Of a stretch of 59,276 nucleotides of DNA, positions 41,489-50,260 are shown piece by piece (position 1 is the first letter of the stretch; every line of letters begins with the position of its first letter). Both the position numbers and the translations under genes were made by a program. A model generated the notes under the pieces. That model had not been told where the DNA came from. It ran no database searches and saw only the letters and a program-made list of their open reading frames with translations. Source of the DNA: Actinomadura sp. 6K520 (GTDB lineage Bacteria > Actinomycetota > Actinomycetes > Streptosporangiales > Streptosporangiaceae); the NCBI RefSeq assembly GCF_004349245.1, contig NZ_SMLC01000031.1, positions 1 to 59,276 of the forward strand, in the 5' to 3' direction.

Positions 41489-42307
41489 GTGGCAGGTGGG
41501 ACATCCCGCCGCAAAGCTCTCTGGCTGCTCGGCGCGTGCGCCGGCCTCACCGCCCTCGGGGCGGACGCCGCCCGCCCGCGAGCCGGATCCGGGACGGCGG
41601 CCGCGGCACAGACCACCGCCCGCGCACGGCCGGCCGTCACGCCGACCCCGACGCCGAAACCGACCCCCCGTCCCGCCGCGTGGACGCCGGGGAAGCTGAC
41701 CGCGCTGAAGACGCCCGTCCAGGAGCTGTCGCAGCTGTCCCCGCCGCCGCCGCCGAAGTCGATCGCGCTGACCCTCGACGACGGGCCGCACCCGAAGTGG
41801 ACGCCGCGGATCCTCGACCTGCTGGCCGAGCAGCAGGTCCACGCGACGTTCTTCATCATCGGCGAGCAGGTGAAGGAGCATCCGAGGCTCACCCGCCGCA
41901 TCGCCGACGCCGGGCACCAGATCTGCAACCACACCGAGACGCATCCGATGTCGATCGCGGGCCTGTCCCGGAAGCGGGTGCGCACGGAGATCGGCGACGC
42001 GCACGACCGGATCGCCGACGCCACCGGCGTCGTCCCGCAGTTCTTCCGGTCGCCGGGCGGCGCCTGGTCCAAGACCGTCCTGGAGGTCACCGCCGAGCAC
42101 GGCATGCTGCCGATCGACTGGGCCGTCGACCCGCGCGACTGGGCGCGGCCGGGCGTCCGGCGCATCCGCAAGGCGCTGCTCAAGGGCAAGGACGGCGAGA
42201 TACTCCTGTGCCACGACGGCGGCGGCGACCGCGCCCAGACGCTGAAGGCGCTGGAGGACGTCATCCCGAAGCTGAAGAAGCGCGGCCTGACCTTCGTGGC
42301 GCTCTGA
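41489..42307 (+). CDS. Tat-exported polysaccharide deacetylase (NodB domain)
   Basis: 272-residue secreted carbohydrate esterase 4. The N-terminus TSRRKALWLLGACAGLTAL is a twin-arginine signal; a Thr/Pro-rich linker follows (VTPTPTPKPTPRP). NodB motifs are TLDDGPHPKWT (metal and base Asp), HTETHPMS (HxxxH metal site), RSPGGAW (motif 3), DWAVDPRDW and LLCHDGGGDR (motif 5 His). It probably N-deacetylates peptidoglycan or a surface polysaccharide. GTG 41489 is chosen because GGAGG stands five bases upstream; GTG 41477 is an alternative. Tat export implies folding, probably with its metal, before secretion. Confidence 0.9.
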   Translation: MAGGTSRRKALWLLGACAGLTALGADAARPRAGSGTAAAAQTTARARPAVTPTPTPKPTPRPAAWTPGKLTALKTPVQELSQLSPPPPPKSIALTLDDGPHPKWTPRILDLLAEQQVHATFFIIGEQVKEHPRLTRRIADAGHQICNHTETHPMSIAGLSRKRVRTEIGDAHDRIADATGVVPQFFRSPGGAWSKTVLEVTAEHGMLPIDWAVDPRDWARPGVRRIRKALLKGKDGEILLCHDGGGDRAQTLKALEDVIPKLKKRGLTFVAL

Positions 42308-42420
42308 GCCCGCTACTCCCGGCGGCGTAGCGGCGAAGCCCTCCGGCGGACGACGACGGGGGCCGCACCCGCACCGGACGATCCCGGTATCGGTCGATCT
42401 CCGGAGCAAGGAGTGCAGTC

Positions 42421-42795
42421 ATGCGCAGGAACCCCCTCAACACGGCCACACTGATCACGGTCACCGGGCTGGTCACCGGGGCCGTCGGCCTGCTGGTCCA
42501 GAAGGTCGCCGGGGTGGACATGCCGCCCGTGCCGCCCGGCCTGGTCATCCTGCTGGTGGTGGCCGCCCTGATCGTCGTGACGCGGTGGCGCTGGGTGCTC
42601 GTGCTCGCCGTCCTCGGCGGGCTGGCCGAGATGCCCGGCGCCGTGGGCGGCGCGCTCGACGCCGACACGTTCGGCGAGATCGCCGGGGCCGCGGTCCGGA
42701 CGGGCGGCGCCGCCGTGGCCGTCGTCGCGGGCACCGCGGCCCTGGTCACGGCCTTCCGCACCCGCGGCCGCGAAACGGAGCCGGCGGCGCGGTGA
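42421..42795 (+). CDS. Small hypothetical membrane protein (124 aa)
   Basis: 124 residues with three to four hydrophobic segments (LITVTGLVTGAVGLLVQ, GLVILLVVAALIVVTRW, WVLVLAVLGGLAEMPG, GAAVAVVAGTAALVTAF). The ribosome site AAGGAG lies nine bases before ATG 42421. No family recognised. It is followed by a two-component system on the same strand after a gap of 183 bases. Confidence 0.75.
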   Translation: MRRNPLNTATLITVTGLVTGAVGLLVQKVAGVDMPPVPPGLVILLVVAALIVVTRWRWVLVLAVLGGLAEMPGAVGGALDADTFGEIAGAAVRTGGAAVAVVAGTAALVTAFRTRGRETEPAAR

Positions 42796-42978
42796 CCCCG
42801 CCCGCGGGCCCACCGGCCTCGCCCGTCCCGGCCTCGCGGCCGCGGACGGGCGAGCCGCGTCACGGCGGGCCCGGGTGCACCTAACTACACCCCCGCTCCG
42901 GGTTGGGGGCACACTGTGCTCGTGGGTTCTCGCCAGAAGACTGGGACTCCAGACGGCAAGAGACCCGCGGAGGACCCG

Positions 42979-44292
42979 GTGGACGCTGAACTTCTTAAAG
43001 AGACCCGGCTGCAACAGCACCTCAGGTCGCCGTGGCGCGGCGCCAAGCTGGGGCTGCTCGGTGTCCCGGCGATGTTCGTCGGCCTGTGGTTCATCACGGT
43101 CATCTCCATGATCACAAGCCTGATCGGGGTGCTGCTCTTCCCGTCCGCGGTGACGCTGCTGCGCAACCAGGCCGACGTGTACCGCGACCTGATCGGCCGC
43201 TGGACCGGCGTCCGGATCACGCGCCCCTACCTGCCCGAACCCGAGTACGAGCCCGGCGCCCAGGGTGTGCTCAAGCGGTTCGTCACGCGGTTCACCGACC
43301 CCGCCACCTGGCGGGACTACCTGTGGATGCTCGCCGACCCGATCGTCGTGCTGTTCACGGCCGCGCTGCCCGCCCTGCTCATCGTCTACGGGGTGTGGGG
43401 GGTGCTCCTCGCGGCGTTCGCCGGCGGGGTGATCACCGGCTACGGCGGCGCGGAGTGGTACGGGTGGATCCACGTCCAGCCCGGCTACGAGAGCGACGGC
43501 GGCCTGCTGACGTCCACGGTCGTCCTCGCGACCGCCTTCACCGCCGCCGGGTTCGCCATCGCGCCGAAGATGATGGACGTCTACGGCCGCTGGGGCAGGC
43601 TGCTGCTCGGCCCGACCGAGAAGTCGGAGCTGGCGCTGCGCGTCCGGCACCTCACCGAGACCAGGTCGGAGGCCGTGGACGCGTCCGCCGCCGAGCTGCG
43701 CCGCATCGAGCGCGACCTGCACGACGGCGCGCAGGCCCGGCTCGTCGCGATGGGCATGAGCCTCGGCGCGATCGAGCACCTGCTGGACAAGGACCCCGAG
43801 AAGGCCCGGATCCTGCTGGCCGAGACCCGCGCGTCGTCGGCGAAGGCACTGCACGAGCTGCGCGACCTCGTCCGCGGCATCCACCCGCCGGTCCTCGCCG
43901 ACCGCGGCATCGGCGACGCCGTCAAGGCCCTGGCGCTCGACCACCCGCTGCGCGTCGAGGTGGCCGCCGACCTGCCCGCGCGGCCGGACGCGCCGGTCGA
44001 GTCCGCCGCCTACTTCGCGGTCTCGGAGATCCTCACCAACGCCGCCAAGCACTCCGGCGCGTCCCGCGTCTGGATCGACATGCGGTACGAGCACGGCACG
44101 CTGCGGATCTCCGTCACCGACGACGGCCGCGGCGGCGCGACACTGGAGGGCGGCACGGGCCTGCGCGGAATCGAGCGCCGGATCGGTACATTCGACGGAG
44201 TGCTCGCCGTGAGTTCGCCGCCGGGCGGCCCGACGATCGTGACCATGGAGCTGCCGTGCGCGTTGTCCTCGCCGAAGACCTCGCCCTCCTGA
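42979..44292 (+). CDS. NarL-type sensor histidine kinase (HisKA_3) with integral membrane sensor
   Basis: 437-residue kinase. Membrane segments at AKLGLLGVPAMFVGLWFITV, MITSLIGVLLFP, DPIVVLFTAALPALLIVYGVWG and a further pair form the sensor (a domain common in actinobacterial NarL-type kinases). The dimerisation/phospho-acceptor site is ERDLHDGAQARLVAMGMSLG; HATPase motifs are SEILTNAAKHS, VTDDGRGG and GTGLRGIERRI. GTG 42979 is favoured (GGAGG five bases upstream); GTG 42916 would add 21 nonconserved residues and is also possible. Its 3' end overlaps the response regulator start by 37 bases, so they are a cognate pair. Confidence 0.9.
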   Translation: MDAELLKETRLQQHLRSPWRGAKLGLLGVPAMFVGLWFITVISMITSLIGVLLFPSAVTLLRNQADVYRDLIGRWTGVRITRPYLPEPEYEPGAQGVLKRFVTRFTDPATWRDYLWMLADPIVVLFTAALPALLIVYGVWGVLLAAFAGGVITGYGGAEWYGWIHVQPGYESDGGLLTSTVVLATAFTAAGFAIAPKMMDVYGRWGRLLLGPTEKSELALRVRHLTETRSEAVDASAAELRRIERDLHDGAQARLVAMGMSLGAIEHLLDKDPEKARILLAETRASSAKALHELRDLVRGIHPPVLADRGIGDAVKALALDHPLRVEVAADLPARPDAPVESAAYFAVSEILTNAAKHSGASRVWIDMRYEHGTLRISVTDDGRGGATLEGGTGLRGIERRIGTFDGVLAVSSPPGGPTIVTMELPCALSSPKTSPS

Positions 44293-44900
44293 GGGAGGGC
44301 CTGGTCAGCCTCCTGGAGTCGCACGACTTCGAGATCGCGGCCGCCGTCGACAACGGCCCCTCGCTCCTGAAGGCACTGCTCGACCACCGCCCGGACGTGG
44401 CGGTGGTCGACGTGCGCCTGCCGCCGTCCTTCACCGACGAGGGGCTGCAGGCCGCGCTGGAGGCGCGCCGGCAGGTCCCGGGCCTGCCGGTCCTGGTGCT
44501 GTCGCAGTACGTCGAGCAGCTCTACGCGCGGGAGCTGCTCGCCGACGGCAGCGGCGCCATCGGCTACCTGCTGAAGGACCGGGTGTTCGACGCGGCGCAG
44601 TTCGTGGACGCGGTCCGCCGGGTGGCGGCGGGCGGTACCGCGATGGACCCCGAGGTGATCTCCCGGCTGGTCGCCAGCGGCACCCGCGGCACCCCGCTGA
44701 GCCGCCTCACCCCGCGCGAGACGGAGGTGCTGGAGCTGATGGCGCAGGGCCGCTCCAACGCCGCGATCGCGGAACGGCTCGTCGTCACCGAACGGGCGGT
44801 GACCAAGCACACCGCGAACATCTTCGCCAAGCTCGACCTGCCGGTCACCGGGGACGACAACCGCCGCGTGCTGGCCGTTCTCGCCTACCTCAACCGCTGA
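44256..44900 (+). CDS. NarL-family response regulator, partner of the upstream kinase
   Basis: 214 residues. Receiver: RVVLAEDLALLREGL (acidic pocket), phospho-Asp in VAVVDVRLPPS, LVLSQY and the conserved Lys in YLLKDRV. DNA-binding: LTPRETEVLELMAQGRSN, AVTKHTANIFAKLDL. GTG 44256 has GGAG five bases upstream and lies inside the kinase gene, giving translational coupling. The targets are unknown. Confidence 0.93.
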   Translation: MRVVLAEDLALLREGLVSLLESHDFEIAAAVDNGPSLLKALLDHRPDVAVVDVRLPPSFTDEGLQAALEARRQVPGLPVLVLSQYVEQLYARELLADGSGAIGYLLKDRVFDAAQFVDAVRRVAAGGTAMDPEVISRLVASGTRGTPLSRLTPRETEVLELMAQGRSNAAIAERLVVTERAVTKHTANIFAKLDLPVTGDDNRRVLAVLAYLNR

Positions 44901-44995
44901 CCCCGCCCCGGAACACCTGCCATCCCGACATATCGGTCTATCCGGTACGCGCCGGGTGGATTATGTTTGCTCGGCGATGGCGCCGGGAGGGCACG

Positions 44996-45889
44996 ATGAC
45001 GGTGGTTCTGGTCCTGCTCTGCTTGGCGATCGCCGGGCGGGAGCTGTATCTGGCGTTCGAGCGCAGGCGCTCGCCGGGCGCGCCCGAGATCGCCGACATC
45101 CGCACCCAGCTCCGCGCGCTGAAGGGCACGCGGGACGAACTGGAGGGCTTCCGCGCGTCCCAGCGGGAACGGCTGGACGAGCTCGCCCGTGACCAGGACC
45201 GCGACCGCGCGGCGCTGGGCGAGGCCGACGCCCGGATCCGGTCGCTGATCTCGCAGATCAACGACCGGATGGTGCCGGACGTCAACGACCGGCTGAACCG
45301 CCAGCGGGAGGCCGCCGACCTGCAGCGCACCGCCGTGGAGCGGCTGGCCGCCGAGGTCGCCGGGATCCGCGCGCACCTGGTGGGGCGGCTCGACCAGGCC
45401 GTCGCCGCGTCCCTCGGCGCCGCTCCCGCCGACGTCGTCGCCGGCTCCCTCACCGTCCGGCCGCCGGCCGGGCGGCACGGCCTGACCGGCCCCTACGAGC
45501 GGTTCGCCGAGCGGCACGGGCTGCGCGTGGAGCTGACCGACGGGGACCGCTACTACCTGTCGGGCCGCAGCCCGCGCGCCCTCGAACACGACTTCCTCGA
45601 ACTGGTGCGGGGGCTGCGAACGGACTGCGCCGTCTCGGTCGAGAAGGCCCGGCCGCTGCTGGCCGCCCTCCGCGACACCGGCCGCGGCGGGGCCCGGCTC
45701 GGGCCGCTCGTGATCGTCCGGACGCCGGAGTCGCTGGTGTGCGGGGTGCTGCCGCTGGCCGACCTGCTCCGCCCCGAGAGCGCCCGCCTCCTCGACGACC
45801 CGGAGAGCGGGGCACGCCGCCTGCGGCAACTCCCCGAGGGCCGCTTCTGCGACCTGACCGCCCTCGCCGGCCGGACCCCGCCCGGGTGA
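44996..45889 (+). CDS. Hypothetical single-pass membrane protein with coiled coil
   Basis: 297 residues. A short N-terminal membrane anchor (MTVVLVLLCLAIAGRELYLAF) is followed by a long charged helical region (about 40-150: RTQLRALKGTRDELEGFRASQ..., NDRLNRQREAADLQRTAVERL) predicted to be coiled coil, then a globular domain of about 130 residues (GPYERFAERHGLRVELTDG, LVIVRTPESLVCGVLPLAD). No family recognised. ATG 44996 follows GGGAGG. The C-terminal part might be a small alpha/beta ligand-binding domain facing the cytoplasm. Confidence 0.75.
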   Translation: MTVVLVLLCLAIAGRELYLAFERRRSPGAPEIADIRTQLRALKGTRDELEGFRASQRERLDELARDQDRDRAALGEADARIRSLISQINDRMVPDVNDRLNRQREAADLQRTAVERLAAEVAGIRAHLVGRLDQAVAASLGAAPADVVAGSLTVRPPAGRHGLTGPYERFAERHGLRVELTDGDRYYLSGRSPRALEHDFLELVRGLRTDCAVSVEKARPLLAALRDTGRGGARLGPLVIVRTPESLVCGVLPLADLLRPESARLLDDPESGARRLRQLPEGRFCDLTALAGRTPPG

Positions 45890-45896
45890 GCGCCCC

Positions 45897-46673
45897 TCAG
45901 GGGCGGGGGGTGCCGGTCCAGGGGAACTGGGGGGCGCGGCGTTCGAGGAACGCGGCGATGCCCTCCGCGTGCTCACCGCAGGCCGACATCTCGTTCAGCC
46001 ACCGCAGGGTCTCCTCCTCGACCGGACCGCCGGCGGTGATGGTGTCCACGACGCCCTTGGTCGCCTGCTGGGTGAGCAGCGACCGGGACGCGAGCGTCCC
46101 GGTGAACTCGGCGACCCGCTCGCGCAGGCCGTCCCCCGGGACGACCTCGTCCAGCAGCCCGATGCGCAGCGCGTGCCCGGCGCCGACGAGGTCGGCCGAG
46201 TACAGCAGGTACTTCGCGGCGGACGGGCCGACCAGGCGGACGAGGCGGGTCGTCGCCCCGGCCGGGTAGACCAGGCCGAGCTTCGCCGGGGTGATGCCGA
46301 ACCGGGCGTCCTCCGCCGCGAACCGCAGGTCGCAGGCCGCCGCGAGCTGGCAGCCGCCGCCGACGCAGTACCCCTCGATCGCCGCGAGGGTCGGCTTCGG
46401 GAACGCGGCGAGTGCCCGCTCGGCGACCGTCGACAGGTGCGAGTCGTCGTCGCGGTGGATGTCGGCCAGCTCGGAGATGTCGGCGCCCGCGCAGAAGTTC
46501 CCGCCCGCGCCCGTCAGCACCACGACCCGCACGGCCCGGTTCGCGGCGAGATCGTCCAGGAGGCCGGGCAGCGACCGCCACATGTCCGCCGACATGGCGT
46601 TGCGCTTGGCCGGCCGGTCGATCGTGACCGTGCCGACACCGTCGGCGACCTCGGCGTGCAGCCCGGCGACCAT
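45897..46673 (-). CDS. Enoyl-CoA hydratase/isomerase (crotonase family)
   Basis: 258-residue crotonase. Oxyanion-hole segments are PAKRNAMSADMW and GAGGNFCAGADISEL; GYCVGGGCQLAAACDLRFA carries the second. The position of the first catalytic Glu of hydratases falls in GGGCQLAAACD and the second in ITPAKLGLVYPAGAT; neither aligns to an obvious Glu, so isomerase, hydrolase or another crotonase chemistry is as likely as hydration. ATG 46673 with GGGGGG upstream. It converges on the coiled-coil gene and probably forms its own transcript. Confidence 0.88.
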   Translation of the reverse strand: MVAGLHAEVADGVGTVTIDRPAKRNAMSADMWRSLPGLLDDLAANRAVRVVVLTGAGGNFCAGADISELADIHRDDDSHLSTVAERALAAFPKPTLAAIEGYCVGGGCQLAAACDLRFAAEDARFGITPAKLGLVYPAGATTRLVRLVGPSAAKYLLYSADLVGAGHALRIGLLDEVVPGDGLRERVAEFTGTLASRSLLTQQATKGVVDTITAGGPVEEETLRWLNEMSACGEHAEGIAAFLERRAPQFPWTGTPRP

Positions 46674-47201
46674 CGTCCCCCCTATGCTTCGACGCGGCTC
46701 ATCGTACGGAGCCGCGCCCGCCGGACGGGTCGCGGGGTGCCGGCACGCGATCGGGACCCGGCGCCCCGAACCCGGCGGCCGGACGGGGAGTCACACCGGG
46801 TGACGTCCACGAGCCGACCATGATCACCGAGGGCGGGCCGCGCCGGGGGAGGCGCGCCCGCCCGCCACGGGGAGACCGCCGCATGAACTTTCCACTGACC
46901 TCCGGGAATGCGAAACCGCCCCGGAGTGCTGTACTGTCGAGGCAGCGCCTTCGAGTTGCCGCGCTTTGCGGAGACGGCGTTTCTTCCCCGCCCGGGTCAT
47001 CTGAGCGCCCGGTGATCTCCCGGTTCGGTGCGCACGGAACGGCGTCCTGAACCGCCGCACGAGGGAGTCGACGTCAGCCCGGTGAACGGAGCTGCATTTC
47101 TCACATCTCACTCGCGTACACGACGCGGATTCCGCCGCCGTACGCGGAATTCGACCCCGGGCCGCGCGGAGCGTTCCGCACCGGCCTGAGAAGGGACCCG
47201 C
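46674..47201 (+). promoter_or_regulatory. Promoter and long leader of rho
   Basis: 528 bases with no supportable gene. An inverted repeat CTCCGGG/CCCGGAG (46900-46906 and 46920-46926) precedes TACTGT (46932-46937), a plausible -10, leaving an approximately 260-base untranslated leader. Near 47128-47151 a hairpin (GGATTCCGC ... GCGGAATTC, one mismatch) can form. Rho genes are commonly autoregulated by attenuation in such leaders, which this may represent. Confidence 0.4.
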
Positions 47202-48440
47202 ATGTCCACTTCCACCCTCACCACCGAGCGGCCCGCCGCCGAGCGCCGCGGTGAACGCAAGCCGCAGGCGCACGGCGTCACCGCGCAGGGCGCCCGCAAA
47301 GGCGGGCGCCAGGGACGGCGCCCCGCCGACGACGCGCCCGCCGTTCCCTTCCACGGCATCCTCGCCGTCCAGGACAAGCACGCGTTCGTCCGCACCTCCG
47401 GCTACCACACCGGCCCGGACGACGTGCACGTCTCGCTCACGCAGGTCAAGGCCAACAACCTGCGTCCCGGCGACGCCGTCGCCGGAACCGCGCGGCCGCC
47501 GAAGACCAGCCGCGACAAGTTCTCCTCCCTCGCCCACGTCGAGACCGTGAACGGGGTGCCGCCCGCCGAGGCGGCGCACCGCCCCGAGTTCGGCAAGCTG
47601 ACCCCCCTGTTCCCCGACGAGCGGCTGCGCCTCGACACCGGCCCGCTAGCCACCCGCGTCATCGACCTGGTCGCGCCGATCGGCAAGGGCCAGCGCGGGC
47701 TCATCGTGTCGCCGCCCAAGGTCGGCAAGACGATGGTCATGCAGGCCCTCGCCAACGCCATCGCGCAGAACAACCCCGAGGTGCACCTCATGGTCGTGCT
47801 CGTCGACGAGCGCCCCGAAGAGGTCACCGACATGGAGCGGTCGATCCACGGCGAGGTCATCCACTCGACGTTCGACCGCCCGGCGCAGGAGCACACCGCC
47901 CTCGCCGAGCTGGCCGTCGAGCGTGCCAAGCGCCTCGTCGAGCAGGGCCACGACGTGGTCATGCTGCTGGACTCGATCACCCGGCTCGGCCGCGCCTACA
48001 ACCTGGCGGCCCCGTCCAGCAGCCGCATCCTGGCGGGCGGCGTCGCGACGACCGCGATCTACCCGCCGAAGAAGTTCTTCGGCGCCGCCCGCAACATCGA
48101 GAACGGCGGTTCGCTGACGATCCTCGCCACCGCGCTGGTGGAGACCGGCTCCCGCATGGACGACGTGTTCTTCGAGGAGTACAAGGGCACCGGCAACATG
48201 GAGCTGAAGCTCGACCGCAGCCTCGCCGACCGCCGCGTCTTCCCCGCCGTGGACATCGAGGCGTCCGGCACCCGCCGCGACGAGCTGCTCATGTCGCCCG
48301 AGGAGCTCGCGCTCTCCTGGCGCCTGCGCCGCGCCCTCCAGGGGCTGGACAGGCAGCAGGCCGTCGAGCAGCTCCTGGAGAAGATGAAGGGCACCTCGTC
48401 CAACGCCGAGTTCCTCCTGCGGCTCCAGCAGACGACCTGA
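47202..48440 (+). CDS. rho: Transcription termination factor Rho, short paralogue
   Basis: 412-residue RNA-dependent hexameric helicase. After a basic 45-residue disordered head there is the cold-shock RNA-binding domain ([32 protein letters not shown]), then the motor: [16 protein letters not shown] (Walker A, 167-181), [27 protein letters not shown] (Walker B/Q-loop), and the R-loop region with [11 protein letters not shown]. Typical main actinobacterial Rho proteins have a large Arg/Asp-rich insertion and reach 600-700 residues; here it is absent. The genomic context is also not the usual thrB-rho-rpmE-prfA. It therefore looks like a second Rho. ATG 47202 with AGAAGGGA upstream. Convergent with the kinase, 3 bases between stops. 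Confidence 0.92.
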   Translation: MSTSTLTTERPAAERRGERKPQAHGVTAQGARKGGRQGRRPADDAPAVPFHGILAVQDKHAFVRTSGYHTGPDDVHVSLTQVKANNLRPGDAVAGTARPPKTSRDKFSSLAHVETVNGVPPAEAAHRPEFGKLTPLFPDERLRLDTGPLATRVIDLVAPIGKGQRGLIVSPPKVGKTMVMQALANAIAQNNPEVHLMVVLVDERPEEVTDMERSIHGEVIHSTFDRPAQEHTALAELAVERAKRLVEQGHDVVMLLDSITRLGRAYNLAAPSSSRILAGGVATTAIYPPKKFFGAARNIENGGSLTILATALVETGSRMDDVFFEEYKGTGNMELKLDRSLADRRVFPAVDIEASGTRRDELLMSPEELALSWRLRRALQGLDRQQAVEQLLEKMKGTSSNAEFLLRLQQTT

Positions 48441-48443
48441 CGC

Positions 48444-50150
48444 TCAGCCGCTCTCCGGGCGGAACGACTCCAGGACCCGGCCGTAGAGGCGCTGGCCCGG
48501 TGTCCACCGCCGGTCGGGGGCGTAGAAGCAGAACTCGTATCCCGCGGCCCGGCTGCACAGCACGTGCCTGACGCCGTCCGCGAACGCCTGGCCGGGCTCT
48601 CCCTTCCAGGTGAACTCCCATTCCGCGGCGCCGGCGATGACCTCGGGCACGGATTCGAGCCGCAGCCGGTGGTACCCGGGATAGCGGTGCTCCGCCACGG
48701 CCGCGCGCTCCGCGGCGCGGAGGCCGGCGAGGGGGTCCCCCGGCGCCGGGGCGATCCGCAGCCCGTGGCCGGCCTCGACGTCCTTCCACTGCATGACGGC
48801 GCCGCTCCGCTCGGCGTGCCAGCCCACCGGCACGCGCACCGAGTAGGCGCCCGCCTCCCGGTACCTCGCCATCTTGACGGTCACGCCCGCCGCCGGGCGC
48901 AGCGCGACCGAGTCGCTCTTGCCGACCGACGTCCAGCGCGCCGTCCAGGTGCCGGTGACCGCCGCGAGGACCGCCAGCGCGGCCACGCCCGCGACCGCAC
49001 CCGGCCGCACCCGCCGTCCCGCCGGGACGCGCGCCGCCGCCTCCGGGTGACGGAGTGCCGGGTGCCGGGGACCCCACGCGTCGCGACTGCGCCACCGGCC
49101 GCGGAACCGCCGCGAACCGCACGGCGGTTTGGCGTGGACGTCGCCGGGCGGCCTCCCGCCGCGCAGCGCCCACGGGACGCGCGGACCCCGGAGGACACGT
49201 GACCGCGGGCCGTCCCGCACCCCCGGCGTACCGGGGCGGGACAGCGGAAGCCGCGCCGATATGCCGCGTGGCCGGTGGGGGGCGGTGGCCGGCTTCGCCA
49301 CCGTCGCGCCCGGTTCCGGGACGGTCCCGAGCACGTCCCCCAGCAGTTCCGCCGTGGCACCGGCCGTCAGGCGCTCCTCGGGACGCTGGCGCAGGAGCCC
49401 CTCGATGAGGGGGGTCAGCGGCCCCGCCCGCTCCGGCGGCGCGTAGTCGCCCAGCACGACCGCCATCATCGACGCCAGCGCGTGGCAGCGCAGGAACGGC
49501 GCGAACCCCTCGACGGCCATGTAGAGCGTCGCGCCGAGCGACCACAGGTCGGACGCCTCCCCTCCCGGCATGCCGTTCACGCGTTCCGGCGAAAGGTAGG
49601 CGGGGGAGCCCTCGATCCCGGCGGGCATCGTGTCCGCGGACTGGCGGCCGCCGGCCATGTGCACGGCCAGGCCGAAGTCGGTGAGCAGGATCCGCCCGTC
49701 GTCGCAGACCAGGACGTTGCTCGGCTTGACGTCGCGGTGCAGGATCCCCGCGGCGTGCGACGCGCGGAGCACCGACAGGACCGCCGCGCCGATCTCCGCC
49801 GTCCGGCGCACGCCGAGCGGGCCGTCCTCGGCGACGAGCCGGTTGAGCGAGCACGCCTCGACGAACTCCATGACGATCCAGGGGCGGCCGTCCTCGATGA
49901 TGAAGTCGTGTACGGCGACCACCCCGGGGTGCCGCAGCGCGGCGGTGGCGCGTGCCTCCGCGAGCAGGCGGCGGCACATCACCCGGCGCTCGCCCCGGGT
50001 GATGCGCGCGGGCAGGCGCACCTCCTTGACGGCGACGTCCCGGTCGAGCATTTCGTCGTACGCCCGCCAGACGGTGCCCATGCCGCCCCTGCCGACCACG
50101 GAGAGCAGGCGATACCGGCGCGCGAGCGGTATCAGCCGATCTCCTCTCAT
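48444..50150 (-). CDS. Membrane Ser/Thr protein kinase (Hanks type)
   Basis: 568 residues. Kinase domain 1-about 275: [14 protein letters not shown] (glycine loop), VAVKEVRL (Lys), [10 protein letters not shown] (catalytic Asp), LTDFGLAV (DFG) and [10 protein letters not shown] (APE-like, activation loop end). A long basic Arg/Pro-rich linker follows, then a membrane helix ([18 protein letters not shown]) and an extracytoplasmic domain of about 150 residues ([38 protein letters not shown]) that may be a sensor. ATG 50150 has TAACTT about 7 bases upstream and no Shine-Dalgarno, so a leaderless mRNA is likely. Downstream of the FadD gene on the same strand. Confidence 0.9.
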   Translation of the reverse strand: MRGDRLIPLARRYRLLSVVGRGGMGTVWRAYDEMLDRDVAVKEVRLPARITRGERRVMCRRLLAEARATAALRHPGVVAVHDFIIEDGRPWIVMEFVEACSLNRLVAEDGPLGVRRTAEIGAAVLSVLRASHAAGILHRDVKPSNVLVCDDGRILLTDFGLAVHMAGGRQSADTMPAGIEGSPAYLSPERVNGMPGGEASDLWSLGATLYMAVEGFAPFLRCHALASMMAVVLGDYAPPERAGPLTPLIEGLLRQRPEERLTAGATAELLGDVLGTVPEPGATVAKPATAPHRPRGISARLPLSRPGTPGVRDGPRSRVLRGPRVPWALRGGRPPGDVHAKPPCGSRRFRGRWRSRDAWGPRHPALRHPEAAARVPAGRRVRPGAVAGVAALAVLAAVTGTWTARWTSVGKSDSVALRPAAGVTVKMARYREAGAYSVRVPVGWHAERSGAVMQWKDVEAGHGLRIAPAPGDPLAGLRAAERAAVAEHRYPGYHRLRLESVPEVIAGAAEWEFTWKGEPGQAFADGVRHVLCSRAAGYEFCFYAPDRRWTPGQRLYGRVLESFRPESG

Positions 50151-50260
50151 GGATAAGTTACTCGCCGGTCCGCGCTCAAGGGACGCCCCGTCGCCATCAA
50201 TCATTTCTTGACCGGTGGCCGCCGGAGAAAAAGGCTGCGCGCGTGGTATAAGGCTCCCGA

